Positions 10,900-23,271 of a DNA stretch of 64,000 bases are shown in pieces. The stretch is from Hordeum vulgare subsp. vulgare (lineage: Eukaryota; Streptophyta; Magnoliopsida; Poales; Poaceae): positions 456,756,844 to 456,820,843 of the forward strand of contig NC_058522.1 in assembly GCF_904849725.1 (NCBI RefSeq), written 5' to 3'. Within the stretch, counting starts at the first letter, position 1, and each line of letters starts with the position of its first letter. The position numbers and the translations under genes were made by a program. The notes below the pieces were generated by a model, which searched no databases, was not told where the DNA came from, and saw only the letters and a list, made by a program, of their open reading frames with translations.

Positions 10900-11833
10900 C
10901 TAATAAAAATCCAGTTGACGTCTCACGGTGCACGCGATGGCAACCCAAAGATAAGGAACCATCACCGTATCATAGCTCGGGTGATGTCCCTGGAGAACCT
11001 GCCAGGTATTGGAGAACCTGGCATCCAACACAGCCATGTAGCGAAAGACGTGCTCGTCCTCCTCCCTGACACGGAGACGTACCACCTCCATGGGGGCCAG
11101 CTCCCTCGGCACCGATAATGTCCCACGCGACCGCCACCAAAGAAGCTCTGGGTCAACTATGAGACCCGGGTTCCTCACCAAGGTGCGCCCCCTGGAAGGT
11201 AGCACCTCCCAGTGCCAGCCCGCTGGAGCCCAGTCCCGGACATGGCACCTATCAAGCAGGCTTTCGCTCACCACTCGACGACAAGGATGCGGGCCGGGCA
11301 TCGTCAACGTCGAGGCAAATTCCTCTCAGAAAATTTTCTTATTGTTTAATGTTTTACTTTCTTGTTATCATTTATACGAAAATCATCTCATTTGAATTTA
11401 GCTAGCGCCCACTACCTATTTTCTCAACATGCAAGTATGACACCAAATATAGAATAATAAAACACAATATATATATTTTGCAAATATTTCTGCAACAACG
11501 TTCGGGGCTTGAGCAAATATTTTGCAAATATACAAGAATCATATCCTAGCAAGAACCCTAGGCATGGGGATGTCTCACCAGAGGTTTGGGTCGGTGTCGG
11601 GGTCGAGGCCGGGGTTGAGGTCGTCGACGGACTCTGGGCGGGGGGGGGGGGGGGGGGGCAGCGACGACGACGGGCTCGTGGCGGGGGCAGCGACGGGGAC
11701 GGGCTCACAGGCGGCAACGACGATGGGCTCAGGGTGGGGGCGGGGACGGCGACGGGCTCGAGGGCGGGGACGGCGACGGGCTCGGGGCGGGGGCGGCGAA
11801 GGCAACGGGCTCGGGGGCGGCGACGATGAAGGG
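10900..11833 (-). pseudogene. CACTA remnant: proline/arginine-rich N-terminal part and following exon
   Basis: 11833-11575 on the minus strand is a Pro/Arg-rich, low-complexity frame (repeated PPP, RARRRPRP, then DLNPGLDPDTDPNLW). It is broken by a 19-C run (minus strand; 11640-11658 as G on plus). An AT-rich, intron-like gap follows (11574-11308). 11307-10900 then encodes a block with VDPELLWWRSRGTLSVPREL, MEVVRLRVREEDEHVFRYM and FSNTWQVLQGHHPSYD. This looks like the N-terminal part of the same accessory protein. Element D cuts it at 11834. Confidence 0.5.
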
Positions 11834-13064
11834 TGATACGTCTCCAACGTATCTATAATTTTTGATGGTTCCATGCTATTGTCTTGTCAAACTTTGGATG
11901 TTTTGTATGCCTTTTATATCTTTTTTGGGACTAACTTATTAACTCAGTGCCAAGTGTCAAGTTCTGTTTTTTCCATGTTTTTGACCCTTTTCACAGGAGA
12001 ATATTAAACGGAGTCCAAACGGAATAAAACCTCCAAAAAGATTTTTTTCGGAATAGAAGATACGCAGGGAGCGTGAGAACCAAGGCAGAGGCCACCAGGG
12101 AGGCCACAAGCCCCCTAGGCGCGGCCACGGGGGCCCGCGCCTAGTAGGCTTGTGGCCCCCGTGTGGATCATCTACCCTACTTCTTCCGCCTATAAATCCC
12201 GGAAAAATCCAAAACCACGAGAGAGATCCACGAAAATATTTTTCCGCCGCCGCAAGCTTCTGTCTCCAAAAGATCCCATCTGGGGCACGTTATGGTGCCC
12301 TACCGGAGGGGGGATTCGGATACGGAGGGCTTCTTCATCAACACCATTGCCTCTCCGATGATGCGTGAGTATTTCACCATAGACCTTCGGGTCCATAGCT
12401 AGTAGCTAGATGGCTTCTTCTCTCTCTTGGATCTTCAATACAAAGTTATCCATGATCTTCATGGAGATCTATCCCATGTAATCTTCTTTTGCGATGTGTT
12501 TGTCGAGATCCGATGAATTGTGGATTTATGACCAGATTATCTATGAATCTTATTTGAGTTTCTTCTGATCTCTTATATGCATGATTTCATATCCTTGTAA
12601 TTCTCTTCGAGTTGTGGGTTTTGTTTGGCCAACTTGATCTATGATTCTTGCAATGGGAGAAGTGCTTGGTTTTGGGTTCATACCGTGCGGTGACCTCACC
12701 CAGTGACAGAAGGGGTAGCGAGGCACACATTGTGTTGTTGCCATCAAGGGTAAAAAGATGGGGTTTATATCTATTGCATGAATTTATCCCTCTACATCAT
12801 GTCATCTTGCTTAAGGCGTTACTCTGTTTGTCATGAACTCAGTACACTAGATGCATGCTGGATAGCGGTCGATGTGTGGAGTAATAGTAGTAGATGCAGA
12901 AAGTATTGATCTACTTGTCTCGGACGTGATGCCTATATGTATGATCATTGCCTTAGATATCGTCATGACTTTGTGCGGTTCTATCAATTGCTCGACAGTA
13001 ATTCGTTCACCCACCGTAATATTTGCTATCATGAGAGAAGCCTCTAGTGAACACTATGGCCCCC
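11834..13064 (+). repeat. Sabrina-type LTR, truncated (left arm of foldback; probable 5' LTR of element D)
   Basis: It starts TGATACGTCTCCAACG after the flank AAGGG and runs to GGCCCCC, without the LTR 3' end. It has the long-type layout, with TATAAATCCC near 12190. At 13065 an 18-nt spacer leads into the reverse copy. It is read as the 5' LTR of element D because D's 3' LTR (40436) is also long-type and in the same orientation. The PBS and the 5' half of D's interior are missing. Confidence 0.75.
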
Positions 13065-16000
13065 GTATTGTTCACTATGCCTGGGGGCCATAGTGTTCAC
13101 TAGAGGCTTCTCTCAAAATAGCAAGTATTACGGTGGGTGAACAAATTATTGTCGAGCAATTGATAGAACCGCGCAAAGTCATGACGATATCTAAGGCAAT
13201 GATCATACATATAGGCATCACGTCCGAGACAAGTAGATCGATACTTTCTGCATCTACTACTATTACTCCACACATCGACCGCTATCCAGCATGCATCTAG
13301 TGTATTGAGTTCATGACGAACAGAGTAACGCCTTAAGCAAGATGACATGATGTAGAGGGATAATCTCAAACCAATGATGAAAACCTCATCTTTTTACCCT
13401 TGATGGCAACAACATGATGCGTGCCTCGCTATCCCTTCTGTCACTAGGTGAGGTCACCGAACGGTATGAACCCAAAACCAAGCACTTCTCCCATTGCAAG
13501 AATCATAGATCTAGTTGGCCAAACAAAACCCACAACTCGAAGAGAATTACAAGGATATGAAATCATGCATAAGAGAGATCTGAAGAAACTCAAGTAAGAT
13601 TCATAGATAATCTGATCATAAATCCACAATTCATCGGATCTCGACAAACACACCACAAAATAAGATTACATCGGATAGATCTCCATGAAGATCATGGAGA
13701 GCTTTGTATTGAAGATCCAAGAGAGAGAAGAAGCCATCTAGTTACTAGTTATGGACCCGTAGGTCTATGGTGAACTACTCACGCATCATCGGAGAGGTCA
13801 TGGTGTTGATGAAGAAGCCCTCTGTATCCGAATCCCCCCTCCGGTAGGGCACCAGAACGTGCCCCAGATGGGATCTTGCGGAGACAGAAGCTTGCGACGA
13901 CGGAAAAGTACTTTCGATGATCTCCTGATTTTTTGGGATTTTTAGGGAATATATAGGCGCAAAACTTAGGCAAAAGGAGCCTCAGGGAGCCCACAAGCCT
14001 GTGTAACGACCAAGATGCAGTCCTTTCCAATCTGGGGATCGGGGCCCCGAATAGGAAAGGAGCGCATCTAAGCGTCTTGCAAACAGGTAACACAGCACAT
14101 ACATAATAATAAAGATAGACAACCAGGGATTCAATTGCCTTCTCATAAATATCTCAGAGTACATCACACATACAACCAAGGTAGTTCCGCTATGGACTAC
14201 AAATCATAGAAAGGCTATGCTACCCTGCCCGCAGGCCCACGATCACGACCACGCCTCAGTCTTCTGGATAGTTCACGTAAAGGCGGTCTGTCTCCTCGTC
14301 GTACTGCCACGCCAGCTGAGTGCCGTCGGGATCATCTGTCTCTGGGGTACCTGAACCTGTTGGGATTTTGGAGGAATCCGTGAGCCACGGGGACTCAGCA
14401 ATCTAAGACCTTGGTGCTAGAACTAGTCAAGTTATTAGGTAGGATAAGGTGAAGTGTTTAAGGTTGCAGCATACTAAGCTTGATTTAGTGGCTAACTTAT
14501 GTAAGCATTTATGAAGGTGGTCTATACTAGCGGTCGCGAATACTTGATCACTAAGTGATCCGGAACACCTACCTACGTCATTCATAACCCCACCGTGTTC
14601 CCGATCGAAGAGAGATCTTCGAGGGGACAGTCACGGTTACGCACACATTTGGCAATTTTATTAGCTTTTGTTTGAGTTATCTAATACCGGATGTTAACAA
14701 AATATTCCAAGTTGCCACATAACCGCGGGCACGGCTTTCTGAAAGATTAAACCCTGCAGGGGTGCTCCAACTAGTCCATCACAAACGTACACGGGTCGCA
14801 AAGTAATCCTCTATCACGAATCTCGTGATCTCGTCGGATTCCTTAGAGGAAAACCTCAACTCTGGGGGAAACCAAAGCTTCACTGGGATTCCTATACGCA
14901 AGATATATCGCTAAGGTAAGACAAGACTAGCAGGACCTCCCGACATGTCGACGACCCCGATAAGAGCCGCGTATCTCAGTCTCAGGACACGTCGGATGGA
15001 ACTAGCTACACGTACCAAACCTCAAGTTTCCTTGTGGTGGCCCCGCAGACAGACCAGTTTGGACCAACACTCATGAGGAGCACTGGCCCGGGTTGTTGGT
15101 TAAAGATCCTCGGGGTGATCATTCCCTATGCAGATTATTAAGTGATTAGCAAATTAACACCAATGTTGGGTCCTACCGGACAAGCCTTAACACTACGCGA
15201 TTTATCGGGGGGGGGGGGGGGTCCCCATAACAACCCCGAACGTGTTAGGAGCGATCATTATGGAATCAAACACCGGTAACCGGTAACTAAGGCGGCAATA
15301 ACGGAACAAAGCACCCGGAAAAAAGGCTAGGCCTTCCGTCATTTACCAAGTATATAGGTGCATTAATTAAATAACAACATTTAAGATAATGATATCAAGC
15401 TCATGTTATCACATGAGTCAAAGCACCTGCATCTAGCAACGCTAACATTAGTAGCTGAGCAAAACCTACTTAGCCAATCAAGTTTGCTAGGAAGGGATCA
15501 GTGTATGGGTTCATGGCATATCAAGAGACAATTTAATTCAGTGGTAGGCAGCGAGCAATATGACATGGAAACGCAAACTAGCATAACAAGTCTAGAGATG
15601 GAATCAAGGTCATATCATCTTGCCTGTGATATCCTCAACTTTGAATGGTTCTTGTTCGTCCTGCACGTACTCTCCTCACTCCACGTATTCGTTCTCCAAT
15701 CCCGGTGCTACCCAACATAAGAATAAAATACAATGAACAACAGCACCTCAAGATGGAACAAGCACATGATGCAAGAGATGAATATGAGCATGCATCACTA
15801 ATTTCTATCACTAGCACAAGAAAAAGAAACTAAGACAAGTTCCTGGACAGAACTGTACCCTAAGCTATTTTGACATGCATGAGAATGACATGATCAGATG
15901 CGTCTCGTGAAAACTATGCAAAACCATATAAAGAACATTACAATCGGAGCTACGGATCAACGGGAATCAATGAAACAAGATATGAAGCCCTACGTGTCAA

Positions 16001-17544
16001 AATCAACACCACACACTCAAATGGCACAAATCTGGTATTCCCAGGTTGCCAACACATAAAACAACCCATCATGGATGGGGTGGAGCAAAGAAGAACACCA
16101 CAACATCAACTAAGCACCCACAATCATCAAAATGACAAAACTACATAATCTGCCATAATCTGCATCTTAGCACTTTGTGAGCTACATGCAAAGCACCTAC
16201 AACCACCCAACTATGTCAAATAATATATGTGGATGTATCTAGCCAAGAATACTACCAGCACAAGCAAGATTCACACAAAAAGGAATTATACACAGGAAGA
16301 TACAAGGCTGCAAACTTTTCCAAAACCATCAGATCTCAGGGACTTGGTGAAAATTCCTGCACGTGACTTTCTGTCTTTGTTCTGAAGCTTTTTGACGGCA
16401 GCCAAAACATAACCTACAGGACTCCAAATGGGATGAAATTTGACAGGGAGCTTCACAAATATATCAGGTCCAAATTCCTAGCACTAAACTAAGGCTAGAT
16501 CACAACGCAATGACCAACACAACCTCATCTACAGGAGAAGAAAATGTTTCCAGATTCTCATACTTGGTGAAATTCCAGATTTCACTAAGCTGGAATTTTC
16601 AGCCGCATGCCCACTTTGTCTAGGCATAACTTGCACACAAGTAACACCAAGAGATAAATGACACCACTATGGATTAGAGCAAAACCCATACTACTACCTC
16701 ACAAAAGCTCATGCCCTTGGGCTCAACCTATTCCATGGAAACAAAGAGCAAACTTGCAACACATTTGAATATGTCAACTCCAGAAAGTATCCTAATGGAA
16801 AAAATAACTTCACCACTGGATTCCTTGGGATATTCTACCCCAAAATCATATATAATATGTGGGCACTTACTTGGAACAAGTGGCCACAAATTAAGGAAGA
16901 GGAAACTACTCCAAATCATGCCTAGTGAAAAGTGCATCATTTCATGTAGTTTCACTATGTCAACTATTACATGGTTGAGCTCATGTACACAATGACGAAG
17001 TGACATGGGGGTTTGAACCCCATGTTTGTGTCATGCACATCAACTTCACAACCACTTCTACCAAGCTATCCACACATACAAATCACCATGCCCTCTCACA
17101 TATGGACATGTGAAGGTGCATAGCTTTGCTTGCAAAGGTGGGGTGCTTCTCACACACACATCTAATCCACACCACACTACAACATCATCTTGATCAAAAC
17201 ACAAGAAGAAGGTCTCTAAACATGTGACACAAGATGGGAACACCATACCACATACACACACACACATGTGGCTAGCTTCATGTGTATGTACACACACACA
17301 CACACACATGCACACTCCACTATGCTTGCAAGCACAAGATTATACCAACACACACACATGTGAGCTTGCTCACACATACACCCAAAAATCACATCTCCTA
17401 CTACATGCACATAACTAGAACAAGGTTTAAAACCTACTGGTGTTATATTTTTGGCAACACAACTTTGCTGCCCAAGCATCACAATTAACTAGAAAGGCAA
17501 AACAGCAAAAGGCAAAAAACAATAGCAAGAAAATAAAAAAAGAG

Positions 17545-17614
17545 GATGCCCTGGGAATCGAATCCAGGACCTACTGGTCTACCACACCACCACACAACCA
17601 CTGGGCTGACACCT
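17545..17614 (-). promoter_or_regulatory. tRNA-like module 1 in chromovirus 3' LTR
   Basis: On the minus strand CAGCCCAGTGG (17608-17598) matches box A. About 32 nt downstream GGATTCGATTC fits box B and the T-loop, with a near-complete T-arm (CTGGA/CCCAG around TTCGATT, one A-C mismatch). It is in the same orientation as the element. It could be a degenerate tRNA head of SINE type or an internal Pol III promoter. It is not an intact tRNA gene. Confidence 0.5.
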
Positions 17615-17703
17615 ACTTCTCGATAGAACAGAGGGCTTATACAGGATAAGCCATCCCCTGCTGCTACTGCTGCACGAAATTAGACAGACAAAGAAAAGGG
17701 TTG

Positions 17704-17770
17704 AGGGGGGACTCGAACCCACAACCTCACGAGAACAATCACGAGACTCCAACCACTGCGCTACGAATCG
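17704..17770 (-). promoter_or_regulatory. tRNA-like module 2 in chromovirus 3' LTR
   Basis: On the minus strand TAGCGCAGTGG (17763-17753) is a perfect box A. GGTTCGAGTCC (17719-17709) is a perfect box B, 33 nt apart. Between them CTCGTGA is directly repeated in place of a normal anticodon stem, so tRNA function is unlikely. Module 1 follows about 145 bases downstream, with a GGCTTAT/ATAAGCC hairpin containing TATAAG in between (17633-17651). Confidence 0.55.
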
Positions 17771-18621
17771 AAGTCTGCTAGCTAGGGGATCTGTAACAAG
17801 AAAAACCCGTGCCTTCAGACTACTCTGCACACACACGCACGCCGGCGACAGGGAGGCGAGGGTGCAAAGAAGCACAGGGGGGCGGACGGCGTTAGAAGAA
17901 AGAAGAAGGAGTCGCGCGCCTGGGCTCGCGCTGGAACAGAGAGGAACATGGGCCACACCGAAGGGGGAAGGCCCATGCTACGCGAGGAGGAGAGAAATAA
18001 TTCCCTCGGGGTGGGGTTCTATTTAGAAAACAACATAGAAAGGAAAAAAATAAACCCTAGGCGATCTGATCAAGCTAAAAAATATACCAAACACACCCCT
18101 GGTCATAAGGAATGATGACCTAATAGAATAAAATGAAAAAGGGAATTTAGGAGCAAGTAAATATTTAGAAAACAGAATATGTTGAGCTGTTTTGTGAATA
18201 TTTGCACCCTCACAACATAGTTTCAAAAGAGCAAAATCACATCTTCATATCCACCACAAAATATGCTAAATCAAGGACATTTTTAAAACATGGATGGGAC
18301 AAGTGAATATAGGGCTTAAGATAAAAGAGAGGGGGAGTTTATAAACCCTAGAGCAAATCTCATGCTTCCTACTAACACATGTACACTCCACACAAGCTAA
18401 CACAACACATCGCATCACCACATCACAAGGACCACACCAACACATAAGATCACAAGGCATCAAACACAAAAGGCATGGGATGGATGGAATGCATGAATGC
18501 AAAGGGAGGCATGGCAAGGTGACACATGAAATAACACATGCATTAAGCTCTCATTGCAATGACCAGGTGGACCCACATGAGAAGGTTCCAAATAGGGAAG
18601 GTTTACATATGGGGCACTACA

Positions 18622-18633
18622 AACTCTCCCACA
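18622..18633 (-). other. Chromovirus polypurine tract
   Basis: The coding strand reads TGTGGGAGAGTT directly before the 3' LTR start TGTAGTGCCC. Confidence 0.75.
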
Positions 18634-18660
18634 CTACAAAGAAGATCTCGCCCTCGAGAT

Positions 18661-21429
18661 CTAAGACTGAAAGAAATCGGGAAATTTGGAACGGAGGTGA
18701 TCCTCGCGTTCCCACGTAGCCTCTTTATCGGAATGGTGAGACCACTGCACTTTGAGAAATTTGACAGTCTTGTTACGGGTCTTGCACTCAGTCGCCTCGA
18801 GAACCGCAACTGGATGCTCACGATAAGAAAGGTCACGCTGAAGGTCGATCTCTTGAAGATGCATAGTGCGCTCGGGGGTCTTGAAACACCTCCGAAGCTA
18901 AGAAACATGGAATACATCATGGACATTTGCAAAGGTTGATGGAAGCTCGAGCTGGTACGCAAGGTCGCCTCTCTTGCCAACCACTCTGAATGGACCAACG
19001 AAACGAGGCGCAAGCTTGCCTTTGATGCCAAAGCGCTGCATACCCTTCATAGGCGACACCTTGAGATAGACGAAGTCATCAAGCTCATAAGACATGTCAC
19101 GGTGCTTGCTATCATACTAGCTCTTCTGATGGGACTGAGTTGCTCTGAGGTTGTCGCGAATGATCCGACACATCTCCTCAGCTTCTTCTATCATATCATT
19201 GCCAAGGATCTGACGCTCGCCGGTCTCGGACCAGTTGATCGGACACTTCCTGCCATAAAGAATTTCAAATGGAGCCTTGCCAGAACTAGCTTGATAACTG
19301 TTGTTATACGAGAACTCCGGGAAAGGCAGGCAATCTTCCCACTTCATGCCAAAAGAGATAACACAGGCTCTCAGCATATCCTCAAGAACTTGATTCACTC
19401 TCTCCACTTGACCACTAGTCTAAGGATGGAATGTTGTGCTGAAGCTGATCTTCGTGCCCATAGCAGACTGAAAGGAGTCCCAGAACTTGGAAGTGAAGAT
19501 ACTTCCGCGATCTGACGAGATCATCATAGGCACGCCGTGCAAAGAGACAATCCTGGAGGTGTACAACTCTGCCAGCTGAGCTGCTGAAATGGACTCCTTG
19601 ACTGGAAGGAAATGAGCCACTTTACTCAATTTGTCGATGACGACGAAGATAGCATCATTGCCCTTCTTGGACTTCGGAAACCCGGTGACGAAATCCATCT
19701 CAATGTGATCAAACTTCCACTCACGAATTGGCAAAGGCTGCAAGAGACCTGTTGGGCGTTGAAGTTCTGCTTTCACCCTTCGACATACATCACACTCGTT
19801 TACGAACTGAGAAATCTCACGTTTCATACGAGTCCACCAGAATGTCTGCTTCAAGTCATGGTACATTTTGGAGCTTCCAAGATGAATAGAGAGTAGAGAG
19901 TTATGAGCTTCTTCCATGATCACCTTCCCGAGATCACCTTTCGGGACGACAAGGCGATCCTCGAAAAACAACGTGTCCCTGGCATCAACAGTGAATCACT
20001 TATACTTGGGGAGACTCTTTCCCACGCCAATCTTGACCTTCTTCACCATAGCGTCAAGAAGCTGAGCTGCTCTGACCTGATCTTCCAAGGTAGGAGAGAT
20101 CTAAAGGTTCGCAAGAAATTCCTGAGGTACTAGCTGAAGGTTAAGCTTCCTGAAAGACTCACAAAGACCCGGCTGGAGAGGTTGCAGAATCAGACTGTTG
20201 CAATATGCCTTCCTGCTCAAAGCATCCGCCACAGCATTTGCCTTGCCTGGAATGTACTCAACACTCGGATTAAAATCCTGGAGCATTTCCACCCAACGTG
20301 TTTGCCGAAGATTCAAGTTAGGCTGAGTGAAGATGTACTTGAGACTCTTGTGATCGGTGAAAACTTCAACCTTACGTTCCAACAAGAGATGTCTCCAAGT
20401 CATCAAGGCGTGAACCACAGCTGCTAGCTCGAGATCATGCACATGATAGTTCTTCTCCGTAGGCTTCAACTGCCTAGAGGTATAAGCAACCACCTTCTTA
20501 TCTTGCATCAAGACTGCACCAAGACCCTGGAGAGAAGCGTCGCAAAAGACCTGGTACGGCTTGGAATCATCCGGATGGGGCCAAGACCGGAGTGGAGATA
20601 AGCTTCTCTTTGAGTGTATCGAAGGCCAGTTGACACTATGGAGACCAAGCATACTTAACACCCTTCTGAAGAAGACTAGAGAGTGGCTTGGCGATCTTGG
20701 AGAAGTTCTCAACAAACCTTCTGCAATATCCAGCAAGCCCGAGAAAGCTTCGAAGCTGCTTCACGTTCTGCGGAGGCTCCCATTCAACAATGGCTTGAAC
20801 CTTGGACGGATCAACCTTAATGCCCTCGGCAGAGATAATATGCCCAAGATAAACCACTTCTTTCAGCCAGAACTCGCACTTGGAAAACTTGGCATACAAC
20901 TTGTATTCTCTCAGTTTATCAAGCACCAATCTAAGATGTACTTCATGATCTTCCTCAGTCTCAAAAAAGACCAGAATGTCGTCGAGATAGAGCAAGACAA
21001 ATTCATTCTTGTATGGAGAGAAAATATAGTTCTTCAATCGACAGAATGTCAGAGGAGCATTAGCCAGACCAAAAGACATGACCGTATACTCATACGAGCC
21101 AAAACTAGTCCTGAATGCCGTCTTCAGAATGTCTTCCTCGCGAATGCGAATTTGATGATAGCCCATTCTGAGATCAAGCTTGGAGAATACTTTAGCACCT
21201 TTCAACTGTTCGAACAACTCACTTATCTTCGGAAGTGGATATTTGTTCTTGATTGTCTTCTTGTTCAATGGACGGTAATCGACACACAGCCGGTCCGTGC
21301 CATCCTTCTTCTTGACAAACAGAACACCACAGCCCCACGAAGACGAGCTCGGTCTGATCAAACCCAAACGCTCCTGCTCATCGAGTTGCCTCTTAAGTTC
21401 CTTCAATTCTTCTGGACCCATCTTGTACG
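18661..21429 (-). pseudogene. Chromovirus pol (reverse transcriptase, RNase H, integrase, chromodomain), inactivated
   Basis: In coding order from 21429: reverse transcriptase with [21 protein letters not shown] and YLDDILVF; RNase H with the CDAS block, TDHKSLKYI and ADALSRKAY; integrase with CDVCRRVKAE zinc ligands, MDFVTGFP, SSDRGSIF and the SGQVERVNQ block; then a GKLAPRFVGPFRV/VHDVFHVS linker and a chromodomain ending EDHLRSKFPDFFQS. One frameshift lies between RT and RNase H (near 20640-20740). After it, all pieces share a frame broken by stops near 20101, 19998, 19419, 19117 and 18898. The 19419 and 18898 stops are CAG-to-TAG type changes. The Angela insertion removes the start of RT from protease. 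Confidence 0.9.
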
Positions 21430-23257
21430 TGTTGGAAATATGCCCTAGAGGCAATAATAAATTAGTTATTATTATATTTCTTTGTTCATGATAATCGTTT
21501 ATTATCCATGCTATAGTTGTATTGATTGGAAACACAGTGCATGTGTGGATACATAGACAAAACATTGTCCCTAGTAAGCCTCTAGTTGACTAGCTCGTTG
21601 ATCAAAGATGGTCAAGGTTTCCTGGCCATAGGCAAGTGTTGTTACTTGATAACGGGATCACATCATTAGGAGAATCATGTGATGGACTAGACCCAAACTA
21701 ATAGATGTAGCATGTTGATCGTGTCATTTTGTTGCTACTGTTTTCTGCGTGTCAAGTATTTGTTCCTATGACCATGAGATCATATAACTCACTGACACCG
21801 GAGGAATGCTTTGTGTGTATCAAACATCGCAACGTAACTGGGTGACTATAAAGATGCTCTACAGGTATCTCCGAAGGTGTTCATTGAGTTAGTATGGATC
21901 AAGACTGGGATTTGTCACTCCGTATGACGGAGAGGTATCTCGGGGCCCACTCGGTAATACAACATCACACACAAGCCTTGCAAGCAATGTGACTTAGTGT
22001 AAGTTGCAGGATCTTGTATTACGGAACGAGTAAAGATACTTGTCGGTAAACGAGATTGAAATAGGTATGCGGATACTCACGATCGAATCTCGGGAAAGTA
22101 ACATACCGAAGGACAAAGGGAATGACATACGGGATTATATGAATCTTGGCATTGAGGTTCAAACGATAAGATTTTCATAGAATATGTGGGATCCAATATG
22201 GGCATCTAGGTCCCGCTATTGGATATTGACCGAGGAGTCACTTGGGTCATGTCTACATAGTTCTCGAACCCGCAGGGTCTGCACACTTAAGGTTCGACTT
22301 TGTTTTATGCGTATTTGAGTTATATGGTTGGTTACCAAATGTTGTTCAGAGTCCCGGATGAGATCACGGACGTCACGAGGGTTTCTGGAATGGTCCGGAT
22401 ACGAAGATTGATATATAGGATGACCTCATTTGATTATCGGAAGGTTTTCGGAGTTACCGGGAATGTACCGGGAATGACGAATGGGTTCCGGGTGTTCACC
22501 GGGGGGGAGAGGGGGCAGCCCACCCCGGGGAAGCCCATAGGCCTTGGGGGGTGGCGCACCAGCCCTTTGTTGGCTGGTGGTACAGCCCAAGAAGGCCCTA
22601 TGCGCCATAGGAAGAAAATCAAAGAGAAAAGAAAAAAAGGAGGTGGGAAAGGAGAGAAGGACTCCACCTTCCAATCCTAGTTGGACTAGGATTGGAGGAG
22701 GACTCCTCCTCCCTTGGTGGCGCAGCCCTTGGGGCTCCTTGAGCCTCAAGGCAAGCCTCCCCTCCCTCCTCCTATATATATGGAGCAATTAGGGCTGATT
22801 TGAGACAACTTTTCCAAGGCAGCCCGACCACATACCCCCACGGTTTTACCTCTAGATCGCGTTTCTGCGGAGCTCGGGCGGAGCCCTGCCGAGATAAGAT
22901 CATCACCAACCTCCGGAGCGCCGCCACGCTGCCGGAGAACTCATCTACCTCTCCGTATCTCTTGCTGGATCAAGAAGGCCGAGATCATCGTCGAGCTATA
23001 CGTGTGCTAAACGCGGAGGTGCTGTCCGTTCGGCACTAGATCGTGGGACGGATCGCGGGACGGTTCGTGGGACGGTTCGCGGGGCGGATCGAGGGACGTG
23101 AGGACGTTCCACTACATCAACCGCGTTCACTAACGCTTCTGCTGTGCGATCTAGAAGGGTATGTAGATCGGAAATCCCCTCTCGTAGATGAACATCACCA
23201 TGATAGGTCTTCGTGCGCGTAGGAAATTTTTTGTTTCCCATGCGACGTTCCCCAACA
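21430..23257 (+). repeat. Angela 5' LTR (1828 bp)
   Basis: TG...CA ends. A TATATATGGAGCAA box at about 22775 marks the likely promoter. The ORFs at 22300-22680 and on the opposite strand are LTR translations with no coding support. Confidence 0.93.
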
Positions 23258-23258
23258 G

Positions 23259-23271
23259 TGGCATCATGAGC
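23259..23271 (+). other. Angela primer-binding site
   Basis: TGGCATCATGAGC follows the LTR by one base. It is a variant of TGGTATCAGAGC, complementary to initiator tRNA-Met, as in BARE/Angela elements. Confidence 0.75.

Larger units (their letters stand above)
1735..11833 (-). mobile_element. CACTA (En/Spm) DNA transposon, one end present
   Basis: The terminus CACTAGTAGAAAATGG at 1735 is the canonical CACTA TIR of grass elements. It is followed by subterminal copies of the TTTAGTCCCGGTT / AACCGGGACTAAAG motif. Coding remnants are on the minus strand, so 1735 is the 3' end of the element relative to its genes. Element A (3272-10091) interrupts it and element D truncates it at 11834. No reverse-complement TIR ending TTTCTACTAGTG is seen in the window, so the other end is either beyond 64000 or deleted. 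No DDE transposase ORF (TNP2-like) is visible; what remains looks like the accessory second ORF. Confidence 0.75.
14002..18621 (-). repeat. Chromovirus 3' LTR (4620 bp)
   Basis: On plus it reads TGTAACGACCAAG to GGGCACTACA, that is TGTAGTGCCC...CGTTACA on the coding strand. It is 689 bp shorter than the 5' LTR, chiefly through absence of the block equivalent to about 36447-37151. It has a 15-G run at 15207-15221 where the other LTR reads GAGGTTG. A CA/AC microsatellite lies at about 17250-17310. Two tRNA-like modules lie at 17545-17770. Confidence 0.9.

Noticed and set aside
10815..11395. Plus-strand ORFs of 67-101 codons
   Set aside because: Antisense to the minus-strand CACTA exon with the ELLWWRS and DEHVFRYM blocks.
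11509..11836. Overlapping plus-strand Gly/Arg-rich ORFs of about 105 codons
   Set aside because: They arise from a GC-rich, low-complexity tract with a 19-G run. The minus-strand Pro/Arg reading belongs to the CACTA remnant.
17058..17482. Cys/Val- and His/Thr-rich ORFs
   Set aside because: By-products of the CA/GT microsatellite in the chromovirus LTR.
17545..17770. Functional tRNA genes
   Set aside because: Box A and box B are good, but acceptor and anticodon stems do not form. Reported only as tRNA-like modules.
20561..21448. 295-codon plus-strand ORF
   Set aside because: Exact antisense shadow of the chromovirus reverse transcriptase and RNase H on the minus strand.
22300..22680. 126-codon ORF and opposite-strand partners in the Angela LTR (also 29102-29593)
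   Set aside because: Translations of LTR promoter/leader sequence, present in both LTRs, with no protein similarity recognised.
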